64,000 nt of DNA from Linanthus parryae (GCA_023055425.1 JALGPY010000014.1:14406501-14470500); one strand, 5' to 3'; shown: positions 35,042 to 46,917, counted from the stretch's first letter. A program made the numbers and translations. Notes: generated by a model from the sequence alone, not told the origin.

Positions 35042-38000
35042 ATGGAGACTCCTAATGTGACCGGCAGTGGTAACTCCGGCAGTAGCTCCGGCGGTGTTTA
35101 TGGTAATGAATTCTCTAACTCTCCCTATTTCATTGCCAGTTCAGAAAATCCTGGTTCTGTGTTAGTTTCTCAGTTGCTTACTGGTGAAAATTATTACTCA
35201 TGGGAGAAATCCATGAGAGTTGCTCTTCAAGCTAAGAACACGCTTGATTTTATTGATGGAAGTCTTCTTCAACCTGAAATCACCTCTGAGTTGTTTCTCT
35301 TATGGAGGAGATGTGATAGTATGGTTATTTCTTGGCTACTTAATTCAGTTTCTAAGGAAATTTCTTGTAGTTTGGTTGGAATTTCTACAGCTAGAGAGAT
35401 TTGGATAGATCTCAAAGAGATATTTTCTCAGGGAAATCACCCAAGGTTTTTTCAGCTAACAGAGATGATTGCTGGTCTTAAGCAGGGAGATAATACTATT
35501 ACTATGTATTACACTAAGTTGAGGACTATGTGGGATGAATTGTCTAATTACAAACCACTGCCTGCTTGTAGTTGTGGTGCATTTGCTTTGATGAGACAAA
35601 GAAGAGAGGAAGAATATATAATGCAGTTTTTGATGGGATTGAATGAACAATACAAGGCAGTTAGAGAGCAAATTTTGCTAGTTGAACCTCTTCCTACTCT
35701 CAATCAAGTGTATGCCAAAGTTGTGCAACATGAGAGGCAATTAGCAATTTCTGTAACCAAAATTGGTATTCTGCCTACACCTAGTGTTGCAATGTACACT
35801 AATTCCTCTTCTTCAGCCTCACCTCATCCCACTCCCACCAACACTAGATATTCACCTACACCAAACTACAAGAAGGTGTGTCATCACTGTGGAGATACAG
35901 GACATGTTAAGAGTAGATGTTACAAACTTCATGGATATCCTTCTCATTACAAAAATAAGCCAAAAGTTAATAGTGCAGTAGCTGAATCTTCAGCTCAAAA
36001 CACTACTTTGACCTTATCACCAACTCAGTGTCAGCAGCTTGTGTCACTTCTTAGTACACAGTTGCAGTCTAGCTCTTTAGCTGTACCTACATCACCCACT
36101 GAGGTCAATTATGTCAGTCCTTATGACTCTATCTCCCATGTTATGGGCTTAGATTCACCCTTACAACATCATACTAAAACCTCTCCCTCAACTAGCTCAA
36201 ATCAACTACACTTCATGGCTGGTATTTCTAGCTCATTCTCTATGCACATTTCTAAACTTTCCCCTGATCTAGCTGCTCATTCTTGGATCATAGACACAGG
36301 AGCCACTGATCATATGTGTTGTAATCAATCTCTTTTCTCAGAATTTCATCCTGTCACTCACACAAGTGTGCATTTACCAAATGGTAAAGCAGTCAATATC
36401 TCACATATTGGTACAGTGGTCTTAAGTGATAACTTCATTCTTCACCATGTGCTTTATGTGCCTTCTTTCAAGTTTAACTTGATTTCAGTGAGTAAGCTTA
36501 CTCATTCCACCTCTTGTGTTTTCACTTGTGAGTTGGACTCTTGCACATTTTATACAAAAGATGATAATGTCATTCTTGGCACAGGACATAAGCATGGTGG
36601 TCTTTATCTTCTAGATTCAATTTCTTATGCCTCCACTACTTGTCTTCCTCTACCTCCTACATCTCATACTGTTATTTGGCATATGAGAATGGGACATCCT
36701 TCTTTTAAGAAAATGCAGCTATTGCAGCCCTATGTTTCTGCTTCTCTTGACAAGTGCAAAGTCACATGTACTATATGTCCTTTAGCCAAACATAAAAAAT
36801 TGCCATTTCCACATGCAAATCACATCACTTCTCAGCCTTTTGCCCTCATACATTGTGACACATTGGGTCCTTACAGAGTTCCTACTCCTTCTGGACATAG
36901 ATTTTTTCTTACCTTGGTGGATGATGCCACAAGACACACTTGGATCTTTCTTATGCATCACAAATCAGATGCTGGTTCTATTTTGATGACTTTCTGCAAA
37001 TATGTGACAAATCAGTTTGGTGTGACTGTTAAAAGGTTTAGAAGTGACAATGCTCCTGAGCTTCATCTAGCAGCTTACTTTGCTCAAGAAGGTATTATAC
37101 ATGAGCTCGGTTGTGTGGAAACACCTGAGCAAAATTCAGTGGTAGAAAGAAAGCATCAGCATCTACTTAATGTGGCAAGAGCATTGAAGTTTCAGTCAGG
37201 GGTTCCTCTTAGATTTTGGGGAGAATGTGTGATGACTGCTGCCTATTTGATCAATAGAACACCAAGTACCAGATTGCAAAATAAATCTCCTTTTCAGCTG
37301 TTGTTTAAGTCAGCACCTGATTATTCCATTTTGAAAGTTTTTGGCTGTCTTGCTTTTGCAGCTACTCTTCATCAAGGCAGAACTAAGTTTGATTCAAGAG
37401 CTGCTAAATGTGTTTTTCTGGGATATGTGTTTGGCACAAAGGGTTATAAGCTCTACAATCTTGACACTAAAGAGTTCATTGTCTCAAGACATGCTGTCTT
37501 TGAAGAAAATGTCTTCCCTTTCTTGACTCAAACTGAGTTTACACCCAGTTTTATTGATAATTTTTGCTTACCCATTTCAGCACAAGACTCTCCAGTTACT
37601 ACTCTCTCTGGCCACTCCACAGAGTCTCCACCAGCTTCTCCCACTTCACCAGTTTCTACTACATCCAATGCACCTTTAATGCCTACTTCTCCAGCTCCAA
37701 GACGATCAGGCAGAGCTACTAAGCTGCCATCTCACCTTCATGACTATGTGATAGCTAAACCTCCACAGAAAGCAGCTTCTGTTTACAGTTATGACATTTG
37801 TCCATATTTGTCTCCACCTTCAGCTCACACTCATCAAGCTTTTCTCAGTCAAGTTGTTGACACTCCTGAACCCACTAAATACAGTGAGGCAGCTTCTAAT
37901 CCAGCTTGGGTCTCAGCTATGCAACAAGAGCTTGCTGCTCTGGACAAAAATCACACTTGGGACATTGTATCTCTCCCTCCTGGTCACAAGGCAATTGGTT

Positions 38001-39424
38001 GTAGGTGGGTCTTTAAGATCAAATACAAAGCTGATGGTACTCTTGAGAGATATAAGGCCAGATTAGTGGCCAAGGGCTTTACTCAAACTGAAGGTATTGA
38101 CTATTTTGAAACCTTTTCTCCAGTAGATAAACTGCCTACAATTGAGTGTTTAGTTGCTCTAGCTGTTATGCATAATTGGTCCATGGTGCAATTAGATGTC
38201 AATAATGCATTTTTACATGGTGATTTGGTGGAAGAAGTGTATATGCAACTGCCTCCTGGTTATATTCTTCCTTCTACTTGTGCTTCTTTGTCCACTCCAG
38301 TTTGTAAGCTTCAGAAGGCACTCTATGGTCTCAAACAGGCTTCTAGACAGTGGTTTGCCAAATTCAGCACTACTCTTCAGTTTTTGGGTTTTCATCAATG
38401 CAAGACTGATTACACATTGTTTGTTAAAAGGGTTTCTGCAAAGTTCTTGGCCTTGCTAGTTTATGTTGATGATATCTTGCTTGTTGGCAGCCACCATGAT
38501 GATATTATTCAGCTCACTACTGCTCTTAATGCCAAGTTTCAGCTCAAAGATCTAGGTTCTCTACATTATTTTCTGGGTTTTGAATTCACTTCTACTTCAG
38601 GAGGTCTTTTCATGAATCAGCAAAGGTTTGCTCTTGACATTCTCAAATGCAGCTCTTATCTCAATTGCAAACCTGCTTCTACACCTTTGGTAGCCAACTC
38701 TCATCTTAGTAAAGATGATGGAGATTTGCTTTCTGCAGATCAGTCCACTTTCTACAGAAGTTTGATTGGGAAACTACTTTTTCTTTGTCATTCCAGACCT
38801 GATCTTTGCTATTCAGTGCACAAACTTAGTCAATTTGTGTCTGCTCCTACAACTTCCCACCTTACAGCTTTGCATCATGTTTTAAGATATTTGAAAGGGA
38901 CAGTTAGTTTTGGCATTCTCTTTTCTTCCACATTGTCATTGCAGCTGTTGGCTTATAGTGATTCAGACTGGGGAGGGTGTCCTGATAGCAGAAGATCCAC
39001 TTCAGGCTATCTGGTTTATCTTGGTGCTTCACTCATTTCTTGGAAGTCAAAGAAGCAGCAGGTAGTTTCAAGAAGCTCAGCTGAAGCAGAATACAGATGT
39101 TTGGCTCATACTTCCTGTGAAATTCAGTGGTTGCTATTTCTCTTCTCAGAACTGCACATTTCTCTTTGTGGTACTCCTTTGATTTTCTGTGACAGCAGTT
39201 CTGCTATAGCTATTGCTCAGAACCCTGTATTTCATGATAAGACCAAACATATAGACTTGGACTGTCATTTGGTCAGGGACCTTGTTCATGGAGGAGTTCT
39301 TCAGCTTCAGCATGTTGCATCTTCCTCTCAGCTTGCGGATCTTCTCACCAAGCCTTTACCAGGTCCTCTGTTCTCTCATTTGGTCTCAAAGTTGGGCATG
39401 TGCTCTCTCCCCTGCTCAACTTGA
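35042..39424 (+). CDS. Copia gag-pol polyprotein, intact, 1460 aa
   Basis: It starts METPNVTGSG 90 bp after the primer site and stops at TGA inside ACTTGAGGGG at the polypurine tract. The order is gag (SPYFIASSENPG, LLTGENYYSW, about 20-270), zinc knuckle CHHCGDTGHVKSRC (about 280-293), protease IDTGATDHMCC (about 418), WHMRMGHPS, integrase core (HCDTLGPY about 605, FRSDNAPE, NSVVERKH), a Ser/Pro/Thr-rich linker, RT with ARLVAKGFTQTEGIDY and YVDDILLVG (about 1141), and RNase H with YSDSDWGG (about 1305) and SSAEAEYR. DTGA replaces the commoner DSGA in the protease, as in the element at 67-4356. The length is usual for plant copia. It is related to the element inside gene B. Confidence 0.96.
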   Translation: METPNVTGSGNSGSSSGGVYGNEFSNSPYFIASSENPGSVLVSQLLTGENYYSWEKSMRVALQAKNTLDFIDGSLLQPEITSELFLLWRRCDSMVISWLLNSVSKEISCSLVGISTAREIWIDLKEIFSQGNHPRFFQLTEMIAGLKQGDNTITMYYTKLRTMWDELSNYKPLPACSCGAFALMRQRREEEYIMQFLMGLNEQYKAVREQILLVEPLPTLNQVYAKVVQHERQLAISVTKIGILPTPSVAMYTNSSSSASPHPTPTNTRYSPTPNYKKVCHHCGDTGHVKSRCYKLHGYPSHYKNKPKVNSAVAESSAQNTTLTLSPTQCQQLVSLLSTQLQSSSLAVPTSPTEVNYVSPYDSISHVMGLDSPLQHHTKTSPSTSSNQLHFMAGISSSFSMHISKLSPDLAAHSWIIDTGATDHMCCNQSLFSEFHPVTHTSVHLPNGKAVNISHIGTVVLSDNFILHHVLYVPSFKFNLISVSKLTHSTSCVFTCELDSCTFYTKDDNVILGTGHKHGGLYLLDSISYASTTCLPLPPTSHTVIWHMRMGHPSFKKMQLLQPYVSASLDKCKVTCTICPLAKHKKLPFPHANHITSQPFALIHCDTLGPYRVPTPSGHRFFLTLVDDATRHTWIFLMHHKSDAGSILMTFCKYVTNQFGVTVKRFRSDNAPELHLAAYFAQEGIIHELGCVETPEQNSVVERKHQHLLNVARALKFQSGVPLRFWGECVMTAAYLINRTPSTRLQNKSPFQLLFKSAPDYSILKVFGCLAFAATLHQGRTKFDSRAAKCVFLGYVFGTKGYKLYNLDTKEFIVSRHAVFEENVFPFLTQTEFTPSFIDNFCLPISAQDSPVTTLSGHSTESPPASPTSPVSTTSNAPLMPTSPAPRRSGRATKLPSHLHDYVIAKPPQKAASVYSYDICPYLSPPSAHTHQAFLSQVVDTPEPTKYSEAASNPAWVSAMQQELAALDKNHTWDIVSLPPGHKAIGCRWVFKIKYKADGTLERYKARLVAKGFTQTEGIDYFETFSPVDKLPTIECLVALAVMHNWSMVQLDVNNAFLHGDLVEEVYMQLPPGYILPSTCASLSTPVCKLQKALYGLKQASRQWFAKFSTTLQFLGFHQCKTDYTLFVKRVSAKFLALLVYVDDILLVGSHHDDIIQLTTALNAKFQLKDLGSLHYFLGFEFTSTSGGLFMNQQRFALDILKCSSYLNCKPASTPLVANSHLSKDDGDLLSADQSTFYRSLIGKLLFLCHSRPDLCYSVHKLSQFVSAPTTSHLTALHHVLRYLKGTVSFGILFSSTLSLQLLAYSDSDWGGCPDSRRSTSGYLVYLGASLISWKSKKQQVVSRSSAEAEYRCLAHTSCEIQWLLFLFSELHISLCGTPLIFCDSSSAIAIAQNPVFHDKTKHIDLDCHLVRDLVHGGVLQLQHVASSSQLADLLTKPLPGPLFSHLVSKLGMCSLPCST

Positions 39425-39431
39425 GGGGGGA

Positions 39432-39871
39432 TATTAGGAATACTGGACTGAATTGCAATTGGTACCAAACTAATGACATGAAATATCGGTGCTTCAGGAA
39501 CCGTCCGATTACTTTTGGTAAAGTTTCAGTAGCGGTTCGATTGAATTAGCCGTTTCATTTGAAAACCAAGTGGAACGATGCCGTTCCACTTGAGTAGCTT
39601 ACACAGCACATCCGGTCAGCCCCCGTGGCAGCTCATGAGTGGTTCAACCTCGTCAGCTGGGCACAGCTGGCAAGCCTCGTCATCAAAAGCCGTTACATAC
39701 TTTCGTTTATTACATTTTAGCCCCAAATTCTCATATATATGTTTTCTTCCTATTTTGTAAGACTTGATTTTGTGTAATACAATTTCCAATTCATTTTCTC
39801 TCTGCAACTTGTTGCTTTTCTCTTTCTTCTTTTTCTTCTTCGTCGTCTTCGTTGTTTCATTTACTCTGATA
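39432..39871 (+). repeat. 3' LTR of the complete copia
   Basis: 440 bp, begins TATTAGG after the polypurine tract and ends CTGATA before AGCTT. It is about 99% identical to the 5' LTR by eye. Confidence 0.95.
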
Positions 39872-39902
39872 AGCTTAGGTCGTGGTTACTCCACCAAGAA
39901 CA

Positions 39903-41345
39903 ATGTCCGGATCAATGTCGAAGATCAATAGGTTTACGGGAGGGAACAACTTCAGCCTGTGGAAGATCAAGATGTGGGCCTTATTGAAGTGGCAAGGCAT
40001 CTGGATGCCTTGGGCCACGGACAAGGGAGGCATTGATGTTGCATCAACGGAGTATAAGTTGATGAGGGGAAGGCACACTTGACGATCATGTTGTGCTTAT
40101 CGGATGACGCTATCACAGAGGTCGCAGATCAGACAACAACGGCGGCTTTATGGCTCACGTTAGAGAGTCTCAACATGGCGAAATCACTCACCAACAAGTT
40201 GATGCTAAAACAACGATTGTTTACTATGCGGATGTTCGAAGGTACGACTCTCAAGTATCATCTTGATCAATTGTACACAATTCTTCTTGATTTGCGTAAT
40301 ATTTACAAGAAGGTGAATGATGAGGATGCCGCACTCTTATTGTAGGTTTCGTTACCTCCATCATACGAGAACTTCGTGTAGTCCTTTATAGTGAATAAGG
40401 ACAGCATATCCCTAGAAGAGGTGAGATCGGCTCTTCATGCTAGGGAATTGTGCCACAAGGGCGGAGGCACGAGTACAGAGGACCTTGGTTCCCGGTTGAT
40501 GGCGACTGGGGGGAGCAAGAAGGGTAAGAAGAACAAGAAAAAGCAGTTTTCTGGTTCTAAGTTACCCAAGGATGCTCGTGCTTGGTGCAAGGAAAATGGG
40601 CACTGGAAGAGAGATTGCCTGAAGCTAGGTCAATAGGGACAGAACAGATCTGCAGCCTTGGTGGAGAAAGGGAATTTCTTTCTACTGGCGGATGTTGTCA
40701 CGCATCAACCCGATGCGTGATTTCTTGACTCTTGGGCTTCCTATCACACATGTTCTAACAGGGAACTATTTTGAAGCTTTAATTGTGCAGATAGAGGTTC
40801 CGTTCATATGGCAAACATAGCTGTTTTCCAAGGAAATAGGAAACGGTTCAGTTAGATTCAAGACGCATGATGGGAAGACATGCATATTGAAGGAGGTTAG
40901 ACACGTACCACTTGTCACAAATAATCTTATTTCTTTGAGTCTACTCACAGGCACAGCAAGGGAGTTAGCTCCAAAGGTGAATGCGGAGATCTATGCGTCT
41001 ACAAGGGCCTGATTGTGTTACTCAAGGGGGTTAAGGATGGAACTTTGTACGTGCTACACGGTTCGGCGATCACAAGGTCTGCCGGAGTTGTTTCTGCCGA
41101 TATTAAGGAAGTTAATCAAACCAAGCTATGACATATGATGGTTGGTCATATGAATAAACGCGGAATGCAGGAACTTCACAAGAAAGGCTATCTCACCGGG
41201 AACATGCCAAAGATCCCAGGATTTTGTGAGCACTGCGTGTACGGGAAGCTACAGCGTAGCAAGTTCCCAAAGGCGGTTCATAGAACGAAAGGCACTCCGG
41301 ATTATGTTGTATCCGGTTGCCCACATACTGGATCCGGTTGTTTTA
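39903..41345 (+). pseudogene. Decayed gag-pol of the older copia
   Basis: It starts MSGSMSKINRFTGGNNFSLW and goes through gag pieces (LMLKQRLFTMRMFEGTTL, SLPPSYENF) with stops and frameshifts at about 40082, 40344, 40380 and 40636. The zinc knuckle has lost its first Cys (WCKENGHWKRDC). The protease Asp-Ser-Gly reads DSW in a shifted frame near 40720. The pre-integrase region (GHMNKRGMQELHKKGYLTG, FCEHCVYGKL) is legible, and the sequence leaves the element before the integrase core. The gag style resembles Tnt1/Tork copia. Confidence 0.8.
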
Positions 41346-42897
41346 GATTTTTTAAAAAAGATTACTATAATCTATTAATCATATAATATATGTCATCCAA
41401 ACATCACCAATATGCTAACTGTGCCGGGGACGCAAAGACTACTATACTCACATCCAAAACCCACCAACAAGCAGGTTCACCTGCAATGAGGAAGACAAAT
41501 CGTGTTCCTTACAGAAAAAATTACCTGATAACATATAGGACTAAAGGAACCTCATTTAGCAAGGACTAAAGGAACCTCATTTAGCAAGTACAATCTATAG
41601 CAGAGACGGAGGAAATATCCCTACAAATAAAGGGATAACAACATCCCTTCATCAAAAATCCACCCTTGAACAGGGAAAACCATCATTCCCAACCAGCCAC
41701 TACCCTGTAACTGTAAGTTCATTCACTCAAACCCATTATAACCGTCAAAACCAACCACACAGAAACCAAAAAGCCCGTAGATGCATACTACAGGCACCAA
41801 GGTCCAACCCACTTCTAGCATAACCCACAAAGGTACAGCTCACGGTTGTTCGACATTTCCAATTCAATATATAGATTGGGTAAATGCGAGTACAAGTATA
41901 AATCACCGCTGAGGCTCTCATAGCTTTACCTCTACTTCCATCCAAAAGAATGGCATTACATGTATAATCTCAAGTATAGAAGTTAAGTATTGCGTAAAAG
42001 ATCAATTATCAGACTACCTTAATGAGACTACAGTAAAATATGAATCTATTTCTGATAGTAAATGTAAAATTATCTTTTGTGTACCACTTCATCTTCGCTC
42101 CTTCAATTGTCTCTTCTTATTTCAGCATCCAAATCCGCTTCTACGCTGGTATATGTTTAGACAGAATTTTCAAAACAGCAGGATATAGTCTCAAATTTAG
42201 AGTTCTCATGAACTTTACATTGAATTCTGGATCCACCTTCAAGTTATTCAAGGCCTTATAAGGCAATGGATGCTGCCATCAGGATATCAACTAACTAATT
42301 CACAACTATCATTATTAAAAATGTCGAGGCACGTCTTTTACTCACATAATGTAAAGTCACATAATACAATATCTGAAACATAATTAGAAATAAGGAATAA
42401 GAAAACTTAACTTTAAGTATTCAAACAAGTATGTCATGGAAACGGAAAACTCGTCAAAATGACTGACATGAAGTTGATGAAATCCATACATAGAAGAGTT
42501 ACCAAATGTACACATGTTTACCTAAAGCTTCTTGAAGATCCCATTGAAATTTACCTATAGCAGGTTCAGAAACGCAACCTCTTCTCCACTAGAATAGAAT
42601 TATAAGCTTCGACCTGCATTAACCAGAGATCATGTTTAGTTCTAAATTGCCAGAAGGAAAAATAGAACAAAAGGCAAGGATCACAAAAGGGAAGTTACAC
42701 ATTATTTTAAATGTTCGAAAAAGGCCAAAATAAACAACACCTTATCCTTGCGGTTGGCCCAATTGTTTCGGAAAGAGGCTTGTTATGTTTAGTAGACCTT
42801 CAAGTAATTCTATGACACTTCAGCTTTGTCTTCAGAAAGATCTTCATCACTTTGTGATACTTCAACTTCATTCTCAGAAAGATCTTCATCACCGTCA
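41346..42897. other. D-F spacer, right part, and 3' flank of gene F
   Basis: No gene is seen. Fragments match the 3' flank of gene D (AAAGGAACCTCATT, here in two tandem copies near 41540-41585) and the B-E spacer (42120-42260 against 24330-24520). The last 120 bp carry the acidic-tail repeat units beyond the F stop. Confidence 0.55.
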
Positions 42898-45800
42898 TTA
42901 TACTTCAACTTCGTCCGGAAAAAGATCTCCATTACTCTCCAATGCTACAACTTCTTCCTCCGAAAGACCTCCATCACTCTGTGACCCTTCTTCGACCTCA
43001 AAAGGTTCCAGTGATACTTCAACTTCATCCTCAGAACTGCATGTTAGGTGAATCATAAACTTGTGCTTTGTGCATAAATAGGCAAGCCCATGGCCAAAAG
43101 CCTCTTTCTTGTTACAAATAATGCATTTAGGAAGCTCTTTACTGGGCGGAACCAAAGTGAGACTGCATTTGTGGAGACGAAATCTATAGAAGCGCTCAAA
43201 TTTGATATAAGCTTGCCATATGCATTTAACATGAATAGATTGGTCGCAATGCTCACAATGATAGAACCACTTTGGGATTACATCGTCCTCGCATATCTCA
43301 CAGACGTACTCTTCAACACCTTCAATTGCTGAATATGTTAATGGAAACATATGTTTATCATATTTGTGCTCAATCTTTCCAGGCAAGAGAGCACAGTATG
43401 TGTCAATGGTGAAACCACATTCAGTACATCTAAATCCGCATCCAAAAAATGAATGCTCGCACGCATTACACCAAGTGAAGGTGTTCAAAAAGGTTCTCTG
43501 GAGAACATGAGGGTGAGCTTCATGCTTGACAAATTGAGGTAAGTCAACACTGGTAATCTGTATGATCAAATTGCCATTATAGAAACTGAATGTCGGTCGA
43601 CTGTAGTCCTTTCCACCCACATGGTAGGTTGGCCAAATCGTTGAAAACCGTACAAGATTTGTGAAGGAAGGAGTTACATCGATAGCATTCAAATCAAACT
43701 GGTCTGCAAATAAGATCATTGGGTGGCGATGGTGCTTGACCACAGCTCCATTAATGACATTTTTTTCCAACATTATTTCATCACGAAGTGGGAGGTTAAT
43801 CACAGTAGCAGTTGCACCACTGGTTACTTCATTCCCATCCCTGAAAAACAACAAACCACAAATTTGATTTCACTTTCCCTTAGAAGAAAGAGAACAAGAT
43901 TCCAACAGAAGATTAAATAGATACAGATTAGAGAAAATACCTGTGGGGATTGGAGCAATCATAAACGTGAATGAAGTATCTGCATCTGTAGCAATAGTAA
44001 GCCCAGTTATGGTGTTTCATGTACTTGGCGCAGATTTGACAATATACATCCACCCCGGAAAACTTTTCAGGGATCGAATAAATGAGACATAGGCTGTGCT
44101 CGTGGTCATGATTAGAGTTGTCTTTTAAGATCGGCAATGAAGCGCATTGCTCATGTATCCAAAACTGGCAAGTGTAGCATTGATAAGAAATGCCTTGATA
44201 GTCTTTATCGCAAGCGTGGCAGCTGAAGGATGCTTTTGTTAGTGAAAGGAACAAAGGGTGTTGTGGGTGAAAGTCCGTTTCGCGGTACTCAAGGTCCTTG
44301 AGAGCACACAGGATATCTACGGCAAAGTTGCACGAAGAAGAGTAATAGGCAAAGCCATTGCATTCTACATTGCAGACACCACATCTCCTATCTAGTTGTG
44401 TGAGAAACCCAAGATTGCTATAGATTTCGAGAGTGAAACCAGGGTGGATTGGGGCTTGAATTTCTTCCGGCATTTCTGCACAGAGTTTATGCAGGTGATA
44501 TGGTTGGCAAGATGTACAGGTATAGTAGGGACCCCAGGAGATGTTTTGTCCACAACCATGGCATTTTTTCGCTGTAGAATGACCTTCATCACTAGTAGTA
44601 GTACTAGTGTCAAAAGCATCTTCGTTTACCAAGAGCAATCCATGTTCATGGCTAAAATGTTCAAAGTCCTGGTTCCTGAAATAGAGAGCCAGGTTGCAGT
44701 ATAGTTCAAAATTGAAAGCAAGAAGTCTACACCAAGAAGATGATCAATTTCGTGAGAAACAATAGTGGCACTTGTTAAAATACAATTTCACACTACCAAA
44801 CTCTCACAATACCTTATCAGTGGACAGTATCTAATTCAATTTCTTCAGGCTTATGAATCTCATCCTATATCATCCACGAGCCATGAAACAAACAGGCCCA
44901 CTTTCGTCTTAGTTTGACTTTTCAACTCGTAACTGAGTCATTTTGACCCGGTGATCCGTATAGCAAAACGATGTAACTTTTTGTCTATTTTTCCATGGTG
45001 TTGTGGAGTAAAGTTTATTCCACAAGATCATGCAAAGATTACCAAATTCTTGTATCGTTTTGTTAATAAGATCAATGGGTCAAAGCAACGCCAATGAACA
45101 GTGACGAAGGAAGAAGTAGCAGTAGTTAAAATAGCAAGATGTGGGGGGTGAAGGAAGTGAACTAACCCGGTGGTGATGGGATCGGAGTAATCATGAACAT
45201 GAGTGCAGTAGCTGCATTGGTTACAAAGGTAAGCCCATTCTTTGCCTCCTTGTATCACTCGTTTGCAGATTTGACATGTCGGGGACCAAAAGACCCTAGT
45301 GAGTCGAAGTCGGTGAGGATGATTAGGAGATTCGACATGAAGAGGTACATTTGTACAATGAAGATGTCCAATGAACTCGCAGTAATTGCATCTGTAACAG
45401 ACGGCGGGTGGATCTGTCGTCGTCGTAGTAGTACTAATACGAGTGCTAAGGCCGCAAATAGAACATGGAGGATCTGTTGCCCGTGGAATCCTCCGGTGAA
45501 GTGGATGTTGGTGAAATGGTAGCTTGGCTTCGCCATCTTTGTTCAATGCGCATCTGAAGCATACCCGGTATGTGCACTCCGAACAAGCGTATGCTAAACG
45601 ATACCAATGACCTCCGCATAAATCACACTTGAGGTTTTCACGCAGGAGGTGTTTGGTGAGTTGCAGGTCGCCGACGCATTCGGGATCATGGTAATTGTGC
45701 TTGATGGTGATGGGCATATCTGCGCAGGTTTGATGCAGGCGGAAGTAAGGGCAATCTTGGCAACAATAGTAGCTCACCCCGGGGATGATCTTCTCTGTAC

Positions 45801-45942
45801 AACCATAACAACGGAGAAAAGATCTGTAGTGGTGATCAGAAGATGAATTACCATCTTCTTCTGTTTCTAACACCAAAGTCAACGGATGCTTATGGCTGAA
45901 ATGTTCAACCATCTGCTGCTGCTGCTGCTGCTGCTTCGCCAT
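42898..45942 (-). CDS. DC1-domain (Cys/His-rich C1) protein F, three exons, 817 aa
   Basis: Exons are 45942-45167, 44675-43941 and 43840-42898 (776+735+943 nt, in frame). The exon 1 donor is CCGG|GTTAGT, where paralogues have CCAG|GT, so one residue near the junction changes but the frame holds. It begins MAKQQQQQQQ, a CAG run, then EHFSHKHPLTL. Exon 1 has four DC1 modules including one with poly-Thr (ISTTTTTTDPPAVCYRCNYC). Exon 2 has four (CHGCGQNISWGPYYTC, CGVCNVECNGFAYYSSSCNF, CHACDKDYQGISYQC, CQICAKYMKHHNWAYYC). Exon 3 has LPLRDE, HRHPMILFADQFDL and three modules, then the acidic tail SQSDGGLSEEEVVALESNG. In the second exon-2 module the usual first Cys of CSxC is Ser (YYSSSCNF), as in gene B. 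Intron 1 carries a relative of the MITE at 7641. The role is unknown beyond family links to stress or hormone responses. Confidence 0.88.
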
Positions 45943-46397
45943 CGTGTATCTCTCTCTATTGCTTGCTTGAGGATCTAAGCAAGAGTGTTTGATTGCCTGA
46001 GTTTGAGGATCTGTTTCTTTCTCGTTTGATTTTGGATAGTAATAATACGAGGTCAACACCCCCTAATGCCTCCTCTAGTACGAACTATACTAAACTAGTA
46101 TGCAATTTTGTCATCAGCCAGCTATAGGCAATAGAAGTAATGCATCTAAGTGCTTAAAAAATAGAGCTTCACTTATTAGCCAATCATGTACCACAACATT
46201 CCAGTGATACAGGAATCTAACTACTCCAGAGAGGTTAATAATGCAAAGTATTAAAAGACTCATATAAGTTGAGATGAACTATTTCAATAGTAATCCCTTC
46301 CCCGCAACTCACTCCAACCATCATTACCACAACCAAGCCCACAGACGCCAAGGTCCAAGGATAACCGCTGCTATACTTCAATTCAAGACCCAATTAC
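45943..46397. other. Upstream flank of gene F
   Basis: It matches 23201-24222 upstream of gene B in pieces but lacks the long TC and poly-C tracts and has a deletion relative to it (the roughly 24000-24140 part is largely absent). It ends at ATTAC, the copia target site. Confidence 0.6.
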
Positions 46398-46904
46398 TAT
46401 TAGCAGAATTGAGAAAATGAAGTGTTGATCCAGCTCAAATCAAGTGTTGAAGCCAAAGAATGTTGCTGAATTTAGAGACAAAATCAAAGTCTTTTGCAAA
46501 ATCAACAAGACATGTCAAAAAGGGGTATTTATGTCTTTTTCAAAAACTTGTCAAAACCCAGAAATGTTCCTTCTATGTCTTTTATGCCATTTTCTAAAGT
46601 TTTGTGGCTGTTATGAAAAATCACTAGACTTACTTGTAATTCAGGCCAAGTGTTTTGGGCCTTAGTGTAAATTCTCACAAGCCATGAACGGCTGTGATGA
46701 GATTTGGTGATCCAACGGTCTAAGACCGTTGGTTTTCTGGGGTATAAAAACCCTGCTGTGTCCTTTAGGGTTCATTAGGCTCTCCTTCTTCGTTTCCTGA
46801 AAATGTAACGAAACTCTGCCAAAATTGTTTCTGAAATCTAATGAAATTGTTCTCTTCTTGATTTGTTTCATTTCATCTTTTCTGGAATCGTTTGATTCCT
46901 TTCA
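46398..46904 (+). repeat. 5' LTR of the deleted copia
   Basis: 507 bp, from TATTAGCAGAATTGA to CCTTTCA. It contains a TATA-like GGGTATAAAAACC near 46741. Confidence 0.92.
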
Positions 46905-46917
46905 TGGTATCAGAGCT

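Larger units (their letters stand above)
34499..39871 (+). mobile_element. Complete, young Ty1/copia retrotransposon, 5373 bp
   Basis: Two 440-bp LTRs (34499-34938, 39432-39871) differ at about five positions by eye. The 5-bp target duplication AGCTT is exact (34494-34498, 39872-39876). The primer site TGGTATCAGAGCC is at 34939-34951 and the polypurine tract TTGAGGGGGGA at 39421-39431. The 1460-aa gag-pol is uninterrupted. The LTR termini are TATTAGG and CTGATA, not TG...CA. All parts needed for mobility are present. It sits directly behind the primer site of an older copia. Confidence 0.96.
34049..41345 (+). mobile_element. Older Tork/Tnt1-like copia, interrupted by a younger copia and truncated
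   Basis: A 5' LTR ends at 34481 (GTAACA), followed by primer site TGGTATCAGAGCT (34485-34497). The younger element at 34499-39871 lies immediately after, and the host resumes at 39877 with a leader, then gag from 39903. The host breaks off after the pre-integrase region at about 41345. No 3' LTR was found. The start of the LTR is uncertain. Confidence 0.7.
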
